The notes under the pieces were generated by a model. It was not told where the DNA came from and searched no databases. It was given only the letters and a program-made list of their open reading frames with translations. From assembly GCF_001263415.1 (NCBI RefSeq), contig NZ_LGTE01000017.1, positions 1 to 64,000 on the forward strand: a DNA stretch of 64,000 bases, given 5' to 3'. This DNA comes from Thermincola ferriacetica. GTDB taxonomy: Bacteria > Bacillota > Thermincolia > Thermincolales > Thermincolaceae. A program made the translations under genes and the position numbers. Numbering within the stretch: position 1 is the stretch's first letter; the number at the start of each line of letters is the position of its first letter. Positions 16,187 to 24,985 of the stretch are shown piece after piece.

Positions 16187-19100
16187 GTGACAGTGCGGAG
16201 AATTTTTGTCGAAAAGAAACCCGGTTATGATGTGGAAGCGCAAAACCTGTACCGGGACCTTAAGGAGAACCTGGATATTGCGGGTCTGGAGCGCCTGCGG
16301 ATTGTCAACCGTTATGATATCGAGGGGATTTCCGATGAAGAATACCGGAACGCCAGAACCACCGTTTTTTCAGAACCGACCGTCGACTACGTTTATGACG
16401 AGGCGCTGCCTGTCGATGACGGCGACATAGTGTTTGCCGTGGAATACCTGCCGGGCCAATATGACCAGCGGGCAGATTCGGCGGCTCAATGCGTGCAGAT
16501 TCTCACCCAGAAGGAAAGGCCGGTTATCCGGTCGGCCCGGGTAATTGTGCTGAAAGGCAGCATTTCCGATGATGAAATAGCCAGGATAAAAAGTTACTGC
16601 ATTAATCCTGTTGATTCCCGGGAAGCATCTCTGGACAAGCCTTTAACCCTGGGTATGGAATGTATTGTTCCCCCTGATGTGGCGGTGGTGGCAGGTTTTA
16701 TTTCCCTGCCTGACGGAGAGCTGCAGCGCCTGATGGATGAAATGGGCCTGGCCATGAGTTTTGCCGATCTCAAGTTTCTGCAGGAGTATTTTAGGGACAC
16801 TGAAAAAAGGGATCCTACCGTTACGGAACTGAGGGTAATAGATACCTACTGGTCCGACCACTGCCGGCATACCACCTTTTTGACTGAAATAGAGGAAGTG
16901 GCCATAGAAGAGGGGACTTTTACCCAACCCGTAAAGAAGGCTTATGAGGAGTACCTGCAGTCCCGCAGGTTTGTTTATGAAGATAAAGGGAAGGATATTT
17001 GCCTTATGGATATCGCCACCATGGGCATGAAAGAACTGCGCAAGAGGGGGCTTTTGCAGGACCTGGATGAATCAGATGAAATAAATGCCTGCAGTATTGT
17101 GGTAAATGTGGACGTGGACGGCCGGGAGGAAGAATGGCTGGTTATGTTCAAAAACGAAACCCATAACCACCCCACGGAAATAGAGCCTTTTGGTGGCGCG
17201 GCCACTTGCCTGGGCGGAGCCATCAGGGACCCGCTCTCGGGGCGTTCCTATGTCTATCAGGCCATGCGGGTTACCGGCAGCGGTGACCCCCGGACCAGGA
17301 TAGAAGACACCCTGCCCGGCAAGCTGCCCCAGCGGAAGATAACCACCGAGGCGGCTCATGGCTACAGTTCTTACGGCAACCAGATCGGATTGGCCACGGG
17401 CCAGGTGGCTGAGTTGTATGATGAGGGATTTGTGGCCAAGCGAATGGAAATTGGCGCCGTCATAGGCGCTGTGCCCAGGAAAAATGTGGTCAGGAAACAA
17501 CCGGCAGCGGGAGATGTGGTTATCCTGGTGGGCGGCCGCACAGGCCGGGACGGTTGCGGTGGGGCTACAGGCTCTTCCAAGGAGCACACTGAAGAGTCTA
17601 TTCTGACCTGCGGCGCCGAGGTCCAGAAGGGTAACCCCCCCGAGGAACGCAAAATCCAGCGGCTGTTCAGAAACCCCGAAGTCAGCGTAATGATAAAGAA
17701 GTGCAATGATTTTGGCGCCGGCGGGGTATCGGTGGCTATCGGAGAACTGGCTGACGGGCTGGATATAAACCTTGATGCAGTACCCAAGAAGTATGAGGGG
17801 CTGGACGGTACGGAGCTGGCCATTTCCGAATCCCAGGAGCGCATGGCTGTTGTGGTGGACCGGGAAAATGTGCAGCGCTTTATCCAATTAGCCCGGGAAG
17901 AAAACCTGGAAGCCACTGCGGTGGCGGAAGTAACCTCCACCGGCAGGCTGCGCATGAGCTGGCGGGGGCAATACATTGTTGACATCAGCCGGGCTTTCCT
18001 CAACACAAACGGGGTAAAACAGAAGACCAGGGTAGCGGTGAAGGCGCCGGCAGAGGATGAGAGCTATTTTGCCAGGCTCAACCCCGGTGTGGAAAAAGAG
18101 TTGGGGGATTTAAAGGCTGCCTGGCTGGCCAACTTGAGGGATTTAAACGTCTGCAGTCAAAAGGGTTTGGTAGAAAGATTTGACAGTACCATCGGCGCCG
18201 GCACCGTGCTCATACCCTTTGGCGGGAAATACCAGGCCACCCCGGCGGAAGGTATGGTGGCCAAAATCCCTGTTCTGGCGGGGGATACCACGACGGGAAC
18301 GGTGATGACCTTCGGATATAACCCCCAATTAGCCAAGTGGAGTCCTTTCCACGGCGCTTTGTATGCTGTTCTGGAAGCTGTGGCAAAAGTGGTTGCTATA
18401 GGCGGAGATTATAAAAAAATCAGGCTTACTCTCCAGGAATACTTTGAAAAACTGGGGAAAGACGCAGCCCGGTGGGGCAAGCCTTTCAGCGCTTTGCTGG
18501 GGGCCTTCTATGCCCAGAAAAGATTTGGCATTCCGGCCATTGGCGGCAAGGACAGCATGTCAGGTACCTTCAAAGACCTGCATGTTCCTCCTACCTTGGT
18601 AGCTTTTGCCGCCGGTGTTGTGAAAGTGGATAAAGTGGTTTCGCCGGAATTCAAAAAAGCTGGCAGTAAAGTTGTTTTGGTTCCGGCTGCCCGGGATGCC
18701 AAGGAGATGCCTGATTTCGACCGGTTGGCTGCAAACTTCTCCAAGGTATATGAACTGATCCAGTCAGGCAAGGTTTTGGCAGCGCACTCGGTAAGAATGG
18801 GCGGGTTGGCTGCTGCTGTGAGCAAGATGGCCTTTGGCAACCGGATAGGCATGGTCTTTACCGCCAAAATGGAACCGGCTGACCTTTTTGCGCCCGATTA
18901 CGGTTCCATAGTCCTGGAGCTGGACGAAAAGATAAATCTGGAAGAGGTTTTCGGTTCTGTGCATTACAAGGTGTTGGGGTATACCAGCGAAAAGGCTGTT
19001 TTACAGGTAAACGGTGTAGAAATAGGCTTGGCAGAGGCTGTTGCTGAGTGGGAGAAACCCCTGGAAAAAATCTTTCCTACCAGGACAGACGCCATATCTG

Positions 19101-19960
19101 AAAAGCCAAAAACAGCGTGGTTTACCGGGAGAAACACCGGCAAGCCGGCTATACCGGTGGCCAGGCCACGGATATTTATCCCGGTATTTCCCGGCACCAA
19201 CTGTGAATATGACAGCGCCAGGGCCTTTGAAAAGGCCGGCGGCATAGTGGAAACCCTGGTTATCAGGAACCTTACCCCCGTGGAAATAGAGCAATCAATT
19301 GAGGCCATGGTCAAGGCCATTGATAATTCGCAGATAATTATGATACCCGGCGGCTTTAGCGCCGGTGATGAGCCTGACGGTTCCGGCAAGTTCATCGCTG
19401 CTATATTCAGAAACTCCAGGGTTAAAGAGGCAGTCATGAAATTGTTAAAACAAAGAGACGGCCTGATGCTGGGCATCTGCAACGGTTTTCAGGCTCTGAT
19501 TAAGCTTGGTTTGGTGCCCTACGGTGAAATCAGAGATATTTCGCAAGACTGCCCTACCCTCACCTTTAATACCATCGGGCGCCATGTTTCCTGCCTAGTG
19601 CGGACCAAGGTAACGTCTACCCTGTCTCCGTGGTTTAACAATGTAAATGTGGGCGATGTCCATACTGTAGCTGTTTCTCACGGCGAAGGGCGTTTTGTGG
19701 GCAGGGAGGAAGAGATAGAACAGTTGATGAGAAACGGGCAAGTGGCTACTCAATATGTGGACCTCGAGGGGAAACCAACTTACGACATTGCCTTTAACCC
19801 CAACGGATCCATGCATGCCATTGAAGGTATTACCAGCCCTGACGGCCGGGTGCTGGGCAAAATGGGACATTCAGAGAGAATTAGCTCCAATGTCTATAAG
19901 AATGTACCCGGAGAAAAAGACCAAAAGCTGTTTGAGGCCGGGGTAAGGTATTTTGCTTAA
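16187..19960 (+). CDS. purL: phosphoribosylformylglycinamidine synthase, single-chain
   Basis: This 1257-residue enzyme converts FGAR, ATP and glutamine to FGAM, step four of IMP synthesis. The catalytic PurL part carries the motif DTYWSDHCRHTTF (about residue 220) and the substrate loop NETHNHPTEIEPFGGAATCLGG. A duplicated AIRS-like half follows, and a C-terminal glutaminase domain begins about residue 1000 with FPGTNCEYDSARAF, the nucleophile in GICNGFQAL, and the His of VAVSHGEGRFV. Bacilli use separate PurS, PurQ and PurL; here synthetase and amidotransferase are one chain, as in some Clostridia and Proteobacteria. GTG start at 16187, with TGGGGG 11 bp upstream. It is the first gene of the purine cluster. 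Confidence 0.95.
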   Translation: MTVRRIFVEKKPGYDVEAQNLYRDLKENLDIAGLERLRIVNRYDIEGISDEEYRNARTTVFSEPTVDYVYDEALPVDDGDIVFAVEYLPGQYDQRADSAAQCVQILTQKERPVIRSARVIVLKGSISDDEIARIKSYCINPVDSREASLDKPLTLGMECIVPPDVAVVAGFISLPDGELQRLMDEMGLAMSFADLKFLQEYFRDTEKRDPTVTELRVIDTYWSDHCRHTTFLTEIEEVAIEEGTFTQPVKKAYEEYLQSRRFVYEDKGKDICLMDIATMGMKELRKRGLLQDLDESDEINACSIVVNVDVDGREEEWLVMFKNETHNHPTEIEPFGGAATCLGGAIRDPLSGRSYVYQAMRVTGSGDPRTRIEDTLPGKLPQRKITTEAAHGYSSYGNQIGLATGQVAELYDEGFVAKRMEIGAVIGAVPRKNVVRKQPAAGDVVILVGGRTGRDGCGGATGSSKEHTEESILTCGAEVQKGNPPEERKIQRLFRNPEVSVMIKKCNDFGAGGVSVAIGELADGLDINLDAVPKKYEGLDGTELAISESQERMAVVVDRENVQRFIQLAREENLEATAVAEVTSTGRLRMSWRGQYIVDISRAFLNTNGVKQKTRVAVKAPAEDESYFARLNPGVEKELGDLKAAWLANLRDLNVCSQKGLVERFDSTIGAGTVLIPFGGKYQATPAEGMVAKIPVLAGDTTTGTVMTFGYNPQLAKWSPFHGALYAVLEAVAKVVAIGGDYKKIRLTLQEYFEKLGKDAARWGKPFSALLGAFYAQKRFGIPAIGGKDSMSGTFKDLHVPPTLVAFAAGVVKVDKVVSPEFKKAGSKVVLVPAARDAKEMPDFDRLAANFSKVYELIQSGKVLAAHSVRMGGLAAAVSKMAFGNRIGMVFTAKMEPADLFAPDYGSIVLELDEKINLEEVFGSVHYKVLGYTSEKAVLQVNGVEIGLAEAVAEWEKPLEKIFPTRTDAISEKPKTAWFTGRNTGKPAIPVARPRIFIPVFPGTNCEYDSARAFEKAGGIVETLVIRNLTPVEIEQSIEAMVKAIDNSQIIMIPGGFSAGDEPDGSGKFIAAIFRNSRVKEAVMKLLKQRDGLMLGICNGFQALIKLGLVPYGEIRDISQDCPTLTFNTIGRHVSCLVRTKVTSTLSPWFNNVNVGDVHTVAVSHGEGRFVGREEEIEQLMRNGQVATQYVDLEGKPTYDIAFNPNGSMHAIEGITSPDGRVLGKMGHSERISSNVYKNVPGEKDQKLFEAGVRYFA

Positions 19961-19970
19961 AACTCTAATC

Positions 19971-19999
19971 TTGACACAAACATGCTCTCTTGTTAAGAT
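19971..19999 (+). promoter_or_regulatory. promoter of the ykkC-leader/permease unit
   Basis: TTGACA (19971-19976), a 17-bp spacer and TAAGAT (19994-19999) form a strong promoter just after the purL stop codon. It launches a leader of about 430 nt that contains the riboswitch and terminator. Confidence 0.75.
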
Positions 20000-20055
20000 A
20001 AATTTGTAAAATTAAATCTCGTTTTTCGGTAAGCTGCACCGTTATACGAGGGAAA

Positions 20056-20200
20056 GTGTGCCTAGGGTTCCGCTGTAGTTAGTGGCCAATGACCGGTTGC
20101 TGGTACAAGTGGTCATTTGGTTCTAACTTATAGGACTGGTCCGAGTGGTACAGGTGTTTTTTAACACTACACCGACGGGATAAAAGCCCAGACGGGTAGG
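20056..20200 (+). ncRNA. ykkC-class riboswitch (probable subtype 2, PRPP-type)
   Basis: The leader carries the conserved blocks of ykkC RNAs in order: CCTAGGGTTCCG at 20061-20072, GGACTGGTCCGAGTGGTAC near 20133-20151, and CACCGACGGGATAAAAGCCC near 20170-20189. Between the first two blocks is a long P2-type hairpin (GTTAG … CTAAC with TGGCCAATGACC … GGTCATTTGG). Known ykkC subtypes sense guanidine, ppGpp, PRPP or nucleoside diphosphates. The purine cluster context favours the PRPP subtype, but I cannot discriminate by eye. The 3' block is shared with the terminator downstream, giving an obvious switch. Confidence 0.85.
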
Positions 20201-20240
20201 TTTCACTCGATTGAGTAGATCTACCGGTCTGGGCTATTTT
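20185..20240 (+). terminator. riboswitch-controlled intrinsic terminator
   Basis: AGCCCAGAC…GGTAG (20185-20200) pairs with CTACC…GTCTGGGCT (20221-20235), followed by ATTTT. The 5' strand overlaps the conserved 3' end of the ykkC aptamer, so ligand binding would prevent terminator formation. The 190 bp between this hairpin and the permease start hold no other structure that I recognise. Confidence 0.85.
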
Positions 20241-20432
20241 AATATTTCATACTTTTGTTTATTTTGGTAAACTTTTTTGTTTTTTGTTCTAATTTCACAG
20301 TTAAGTGGGAGAATATTACCGGCAACCTTAGCATTGTAGAAATTGCTTAAGCAGTACAATTATAAAATCAATATTCAATGTTTTAATGGTTACCAAAGCT
20401 AACGCACTTTAAACTTAAGGAGGTATTCTGCT

Positions 20433-21806
20433 ATGCTGGAAAGGTTATTCAAACTCAGGGAATTAGACACCAGTGTCGGAACAGAAGTTGTTGCCGGGTT
20501 GACCACTTTTATGACGATGGCCTACATACTTGCCGTCAACCCCATTATTCTCTCCGGGGCAGGCATGGATTACAATGCCGTTTTCCTGGCTACGGCGCTG
20601 GCGGCAGGGATAGTTACTATAGCCATGGGGCTGTTCGTGAACTTCCCCATCGCCCTGGCGCCGGGTATGGGTCTGAATGCTTACTTTGCCGCTGTTGTGG
20701 CTTCAGGCCAGATGACCTGGCAAGTGGCCCTGGGAGCTGTATTCATTTCCGGAGTTATTTTTTTGATTTTGACAGTAACCAACATTCGACAGTTGTTGGT
20801 AGAAGCTGTGCCAAATTCTATGAAAAAAGCAATTACCGTCGGTATTGGATTGTTTATTACTTTTATAGGTGTGAAATTATCCGGGCTTACCGTTGTCTTC
20901 CTGGAATTACTGCCCGGCAAATTTGGCGGCACGCTGGAAGGGATTGCCAAAGCAGGCAAAGGTGTTATCCAGCCGACAGAATGGGTGGTTCAACTGGGGA
21001 ACATCAGTCACGGCCCGGCCCTCCTGGCGATTATAGGTCTGCTTATTTCCGGCCTGTTGATGGCCAGAAAAATCAAAGGTTCTTTGCTCTGGGGAATTAT
21101 CATAACGACTGTTATAGGCATTCCGTTGGGGGTAACCAAAATTGAAGGTTTTAAGTATGCCCTTCCCTCTTTCAGTAATGTTGCCATAGGCCAGCTTGAT
21201 GTGAAGGGCGCTCTCGGAGCAGGACTGATTACCGTAATATTGACTTTTACCTTTGTTGAGCTCTTTGATACCTTTGGTACTTTGGTGGGGACTGCAGGCA
21301 AAGCGGGACTGCTTGATGAGAAGGGGAATAACCCCAAAATTGGCCGGGCTATGCTGGTTGACGCTCTCGGTGTCAGTTTTGGAGCGCTCATGGGAACCAG
21401 TACCGTTACTGCTTATATTGAAAGCGCCGCCGGTATAGGAGAAGGTGGTAAGACAGGCCTTACGGCAGTCACCACCGGAATAATGTTCCTGCTGGCCATT
21501 TTTCTGGCGCCTTTTTTCGTTCTCATTCCGAGCGCGGCCACTGCTCCTGCTCTGATTCTCGTGGGTTTATTGATGGTATCGGCCATCAGGGATATTGATT
21601 TTTCGGAAATGACTGAGGCCATTCCGGCATTCCTTACCATTGTATTTATGCCTTTTACCCAAAATATTGCCAATGGCGTTTCAGCCGGCATATTTACTTA
21701 CGTATTTTTAAAAATAGCCACGGGAAAAGCAAGGGAAGTTCACTGGCTGATGTATATACTGGTTGTCCTGGTGGCTGTTAGGTACACTATGCTGGGGAGC
21801 GCATAA
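20433..21806 (+). CDS. AzgA/PbuG-type purine (guanine/hypoxanthine) permease
   Basis: This 457-residue NCS2/AzgA-family transporter has about 12-14 transmembrane helices. It includes the family signatures TTFMTMAYILAVNP near the N-terminus, APGMGLNAYFA, and FVELFDTFGTLVGTAGKAGL in the middle. Family members import hypoxanthine, guanine or adenine by proton symport. It lies inside the pur cluster but has its own promoter and a ykkC-class leader, so uptake is controlled separately from the flanking biosynthetic genes. Start ATG 20433 with AAGGAGG upstream. The exact base imported is an inference. Confidence 0.9.
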   Translation: MLERLFKLRELDTSVGTEVVAGLTTFMTMAYILAVNPIILSGAGMDYNAVFLATALAAGIVTIAMGLFVNFPIALAPGMGLNAYFAAVVASGQMTWQVALGAVFISGVIFLILTVTNIRQLLVEAVPNSMKKAITVGIGLFITFIGVKLSGLTVVFLELLPGKFGGTLEGIAKAGKGVIQPTEWVVQLGNISHGPALLAIIGLLISGLLMARKIKGSLLWGIIITTVIGIPLGVTKIEGFKYALPSFSNVAIGQLDVKGALGAGLITVILTFTFVELFDTFGTLVGTAGKAGLLDEKGNNPKIGRAMLVDALGVSFGALMGTSTVTAYIESAAGIGEGGKTGLTAVTTGIMFLLAIFLAPFFVLIPSAATAPALILVGLLMVSAIRDIDFSEMTEAIPAFLTIVFMPFTQNIANGVSAGIFTYVFLKIATGKAREVHWLMYILVVLVAVRYTMLGSA

Positions 21807-21909
21807 TTTTAAAGGATAAAGGTTTTTGACACAGGAAACTTAACCTTGCATGTGGAAAATTTATTTAGAAAAACTTTTTACTGTATGATAATAGCTTTGG
21901 AGGTGGCTT

Positions 21910-22431
21910 ATGGCTAAACCGCTTGTTGGTATTGTAATGGGGAGTGACTCAGACCTGAAGATAATGCGGAATGCGGCCAACATACTGGCAGAGTTCGGTA
22001 TCGAAAGCGAGGTTATCATTTCTTCGGCCCACCGTGTACCTGAGAAGACGGCGCAGTATGCCAAAACGGCCGCAGAAAGAGGACTGGAAGTAATTATTGC
22101 CGGGGCCGGTATGGCTGCCCACCTGCCAGGAGTCATTGCTGCCCTCACTCCGCTGCCGGTTATAGGGGTGCCTATCAAATCAGGGGCTCTGGAAGGAGTG
22201 GACGCCCTGTACGCTATTGTTCAGATGCCGCCGGGAATTCCTGTAGCCACGGTTGCCATAAACGGGGCAAAGAATGCAGGTATCCTGGCCGCCCAGATTA
22301 TTGGCGCCAAGTACCCTGAAGTCAGGGAAAAAATAAAGGAATATAAAGCGAAAATGGAACGGGAAGTGGAGGAGAAAGCTGCCAAACTTGCCGAATTGGG
22401 TATAGAAGGTTATTTGAACAACGGCAGTTAA
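21910..22431 (+). CDS. purE: N5-carboxyaminoimidazole ribonucleotide mutase
   Basis: This 173-residue PurE has the family signatures VGIVMGSDSDLKIM at the N-terminus, SSAHRVPEKT and GAGMAAHLPGVIAA. It isomerises N5-CAIR to CAIR. The SAHR context is that of class I PurE, which needs PurK to make N5-CAIR, yet no purK gene lies in this cluster. The usual SAHRTPD is SAHRVPE here. GGAGG precedes the ATG. Confidence 0.93.
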   Translation: MAKPLVGIVMGSDSDLKIMRNAANILAEFGIESEVIISSAHRVPEKTAQYAKTAAERGLEVIIAGAGMAAHLPGVIAALTPLPVIGVPIKSGALEGVDALYAIVQMPPGIPVATVAINGAKNAGILAAQIIGAKYPEVREKIKEYKAKMEREVEEKAAKLAELGIEGYLNNGS

Positions 22432-22440
22432 TAGAATTTT

Positions 22441-22617
22441 TTAGCCACAGAGAATTTTTTTAACCACAGAGAACGCAGAGGACGCGGGGACTAAGTTTCA
22501 AAAGTAAAGTTTCCGGCTACTCCGGTCATTGAATTCCAAATAATTTCTGTGGAATTTTCCTGTTTACTATTTATTTCAATGTTTTCTCTGTGTTCTCCGT
22601 GCCCTCGGTGGTGATTT
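22441..22617. repeat. imperfect palindromic repeat of the ACCACAGAG type
   Basis: A left arm with ACCACAGAGAACGCAGAGG (from 22463) and a right arm with TCTCTGTGTTCTCCGTGCCC then GGTGGT (to about 22613) form a long imperfect inverted repeat about 90 bp apart. A second ACAGAGAA lies just upstream at about 22446. Such accessory palindromes are common between genes in many bacteria. It separates purE from the purB leader. It has no coding capacity. Confidence 0.7.
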
Positions 22618-22647
22618 TTTAAAATCACAAAGTAGACATCCTGATAT

Positions 22648-22715
22648 CCTCGTATATACTCGATAATATGGTTCGAGAGTCTCTACCCGGCACCGTAAAT
22701 GACCGGACTACGAGG
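22648..22715 (+). ncRNA. guanine riboswitch aptamer (purine class, C74)
   Basis: The three-way junction consensus is complete: P1 strands CCTCGTA (22648-22654) and TACGAGG (22709-22715), the J1/2 ATAC, loop-closing ATATGG, TCTCTACCCGGC, CCGTAAAT and GGACTACGAG. The base that pairs with the ligand is C (GACTAC), not T, so guanine or hypoxanthine is predicted and not adenine. It precedes purB by about 140 nt and should reduce the purBCFMN… transcript when guanine is plentiful. Confidence 0.95.
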
Positions 22716-22773
22716 GAACACCGGTTCTTTTGGCATTCCTTTAAAGGAATCCGGTATACCATGCTGATTTTTG

Positions 22774-22819
22774 GCTCTGGTGGTTCCCTGGTTCTGGACT
22801 CGCCAGAGCTAATTTTATC
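22774..22819 (+). terminator. candidate expression platform of the guanine riboswitch
   Basis: GCTCTGG (22774-22780) pairs perfectly with CCAGAGC (22803-22809), followed by a short TAATTTT. An alternative pairing joins the aptamer-proximal AGGGAACACC (22713-22722) to GGTGGTTCCCT (22779-22789). The two pairings compete, as expected of an anti-terminator and terminator pair. Which one forms with ligand is inferred. Confidence 0.5.
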
Positions 22820-22854
22820 TTGTCAGAACAAAATTTAACGGAGGTACCTAAAGG

Positions 22855-24147
22855 ATGATTGACCGTTACACATTACCTGAAATGGGGAAAATCTGGACCC
22901 TGGAGAACAAGTTTCAAAAGTGGCTGGACGTGGAGATTGCCGCCTGTGAAGCCATGGCCGAACTGGGCTATATACCGGTGGAGGCGGCGAAGGCAATCAG
23001 GGAAAAGGCAGCTTTTGATGTTGACCGGATTAACGAGATTGAAAAGGTGACCAACCATGATGTGATTGCCTTCCTGACCAACGTGGCCGAAAACGTGGGT
23101 GAAGAGTCAAAATACATTCACATGGGTATGACTTCATCGGATGTGGGGGACACGGCCCTGTGTTTGTTAATGAAGGAAGCGGGAGAACTTTTGCTTCCCC
23201 GCCTGCAGATCCTGCGGGAAAAGCTGGTGGAAAAAGCCAAAGAGTACAAATATACACCGATGATCGGGCGGACCCACGGCATTCATGCCGAACCGATGAC
23301 CTTCGGCATGAAAATGCTCCTCTGGATTGCGGAAACAGACCGCAATATCGAACGGCTGAAAAGGGCCATCGAAAATATCAGCGTCGGTAAGTTATCCGGG
23401 GCTGTAGGCACTTACGCCAATATCGACCCGGAAGTGGAGCGCCGGGTTTGCGAAAAACTTGGCTTAAAACCTGCGCCGATAGCCACTCAGGTTATTCAGC
23501 GGGACCGGCACGCTGAATACATGGCGACCATAGCGGTGATAGGATGCACGTTGGAAAAAATCGCCACGGAGCTGCGCAATCTGCAACGGACCGATATCAG
23601 AGAGGCCGAGGAGTACTTTGCCAAGGGGCAGAAGGGTTCTTCGGCCATGCCCCATAAGAGAAACCCCATCACAGGGGAAAGAATTTCCGGTTTGGCACGC
23701 GTATTGCGGGGCAACGCTTTGGCGGCCATGGAGAACGTGGCTTTATGGCATGAAAGAGACATATCCCATTCTTCTGTAGAGCGGGTAATCATACCTGACA
23801 GCACTATCCTACTTGATTACATGCTCCATCTGACCATAAAAATTGTTAGTAACCTACTGGTTTATCCCGACGCTATGATGGAAAACATGAATAAAACCAG
23901 GGGCCTGATTTACTCGCAAAGGGTACTGCTGGCCCTTGTGGAAAAAGGTATCCTTAGAGAAAGAGCTTACGAACTGGTGCAGAGAAATGCCATGGAGGTT
24001 TGGCGCACCAAGCAAAACTTCCTGGATCTCTTGTTAGCGGACGAGGATGTAACGGCCCTTATTTCACCCGAAGAACTGCGTTCTCTGTTTGATTACCAGT
24101 GGTATCTCAGGTATGTCGATACCATCTTTGCCCGCTTTGGTTTATGA
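22855..24147 (+). CDS. purB: adenylosuccinate lyase
   Basis: This 430-residue fumarase-superfamily enzyme cleaves SAICAR to AICAR and adenylosuccinate to AMP. The signatures are [11 protein letters not shown] (about 85), [14 protein letters not shown] (about 138) and the family loop [17 protein letters not shown] (about 262). It follows the guanine riboswitch and starts at an ATG preceded by GGAGG. A 67-bp gap with no terminator separates it from purC, so it is transcribed with the rest of the operon. Confidence 0.95.
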   Translation: MIDRYTLPEMGKIWTLENKFQKWLDVEIAACEAMAELGYIPVEAAKAIREKAAFDVDRINEIEKVTNHDVIAFLTNVAENVGEESKYIHMGMTSSDVGDTALCLLMKEAGELLLPRLQILREKLVEKAKEYKYTPMIGRTHGIHAEPMTFGMKMLLWIAETDRNIERLKRAIENISVGKLSGAVGTYANIDPEVERRVCEKLGLKPAPIATQVIQRDRHAEYMATIAVIGCTLEKIATELRNLQRTDIREAEEYFAKGQKGSSAMPHKRNPITGERISGLARVLRGNALAAMENVALWHERDISHSSVERVIIPDSTILLDYMLHLTIKIVSNLLVYPDAMMENMNKTRGLIYSQRVLLALVEKGILRERAYELVQRNAMEVWRTKQNFLDLLLADEDVTALISPEELRSLFDYQWYLRYVDTIFARFGL

Positions 24148-24214
24148 TTAGTGGCCGGTGTGCAGTGACCGGTTGACAGATGCCTGTGTGGCTTAAATTT
24201 AAGGGGGGAGAACA

Positions 24215-24934
24215 ATGGATATTCAAAAGCAGGAATTACTTTATGAAGGGAAAGCCAAAAAAGTCTACAAGACTACTGACCCGGACCTGTACTGGGTGGA
24301 GTACAAAGACGATGCAACGGCCTTTGACGGCAAGAAAAAAGGCACTATCATGAACAAAGGAATCCTAAACAACAAGATTTCTACCCATTTTTTCAATTTG
24401 CTGGAAAGCAAAGGGATACCAACTCACCTGGTGAAACAGGTCAACGACAGGGAGCAAATTGTCAAGGCGGCAAAGATTATCATGGTAGAAGTTGTTGTGC
24501 GCAATATTGCGGCCGGTTCTTTATCCAAGCGGATAGGACTGCCGGAAGGTACCATGCTGCCCAGGACGGTGCTTGAGTTCTATTACAAGGATGATGCCCT
24601 GGGTGATCCGCTAATTAACGAATACCATATCTATGCTCTTAATTTAGCTACGCCCGAACAGGTGCAAACAATTTCTTCCATAGCTTTGCAGGTGAACGAC
24701 ATTCTCAGAGAGTATTTAAAAGATAAAAAAATAGATTTAATTGATTTTAAATTGGAGTTTGGTATTCATAAAGGCGAGGTAATTCTGGCTGATGAAATTT
24801 CACCTGATACCTGCCGCTTCTGGGATGTGGAAACGAAAGAAAAACTCGATAAGGACCGTTTCAGAAGAGACTTGGGCAACGTGGAAGAGGCTTACCGGGA
24901 AGTGCTTAGAAGGCTCACGGGAGAGAGTATTTAA
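24215..24934 (+). CDS. purC: SAICAR synthetase
   Basis: This 239-residue enzyme joins CAIR and aspartate. Motifs are [11 protein letters not shown] at the N-terminus, [24 protein letters not shown] and the C-terminal [12 protein letters not shown]. The length is that of typical bacterial PurC. The ATG follows GGGGGGAG by six bases. It sits between purB and purF within the operon. Confidence 0.95.
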   Translation: MDIQKQELLYEGKAKKVYKTTDPDLYWVEYKDDATAFDGKKKGTIMNKGILNNKISTHFFNLLESKGIPTHLVKQVNDREQIVKAAKIIMVEVVVRNIAAGSLSKRIGLPEGTMLPRTVLEFYYKDDALGDPLINEYHIYALNLATPEQVQTISSIALQVNDILREYLKDKKIDLIDFKLEFGIHKGEVILADEISPDTCRFWDVETKEKLDKDRFRRDLGNVEEAYREVLRRLTGESI

Positions 24935-24985
24935 GCTTTGGCATATTTCCGGAAATGATTTACTTTGTATGCGGAGGAAGATAAA

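Noticed and set aside
17072-17887. 271-residue minus-strand open frame inside purL
   Set aside because: It lies wholly within a well-conserved gene and is a codon-composition shadow without its own start signals.
21826-21892. Promoter of purE with TTGACA at 21826
   Set aside because: The only good -10-like box (GATAAT) is more than 50 bp away, so the pair does not form one promoter.
24148-24214. Extra promoter before purC (TTGACA with 17-bp spacer)
   Set aside because: The -10 candidate AATTTA is poor and the gap is short; read-through from purB is more likely.
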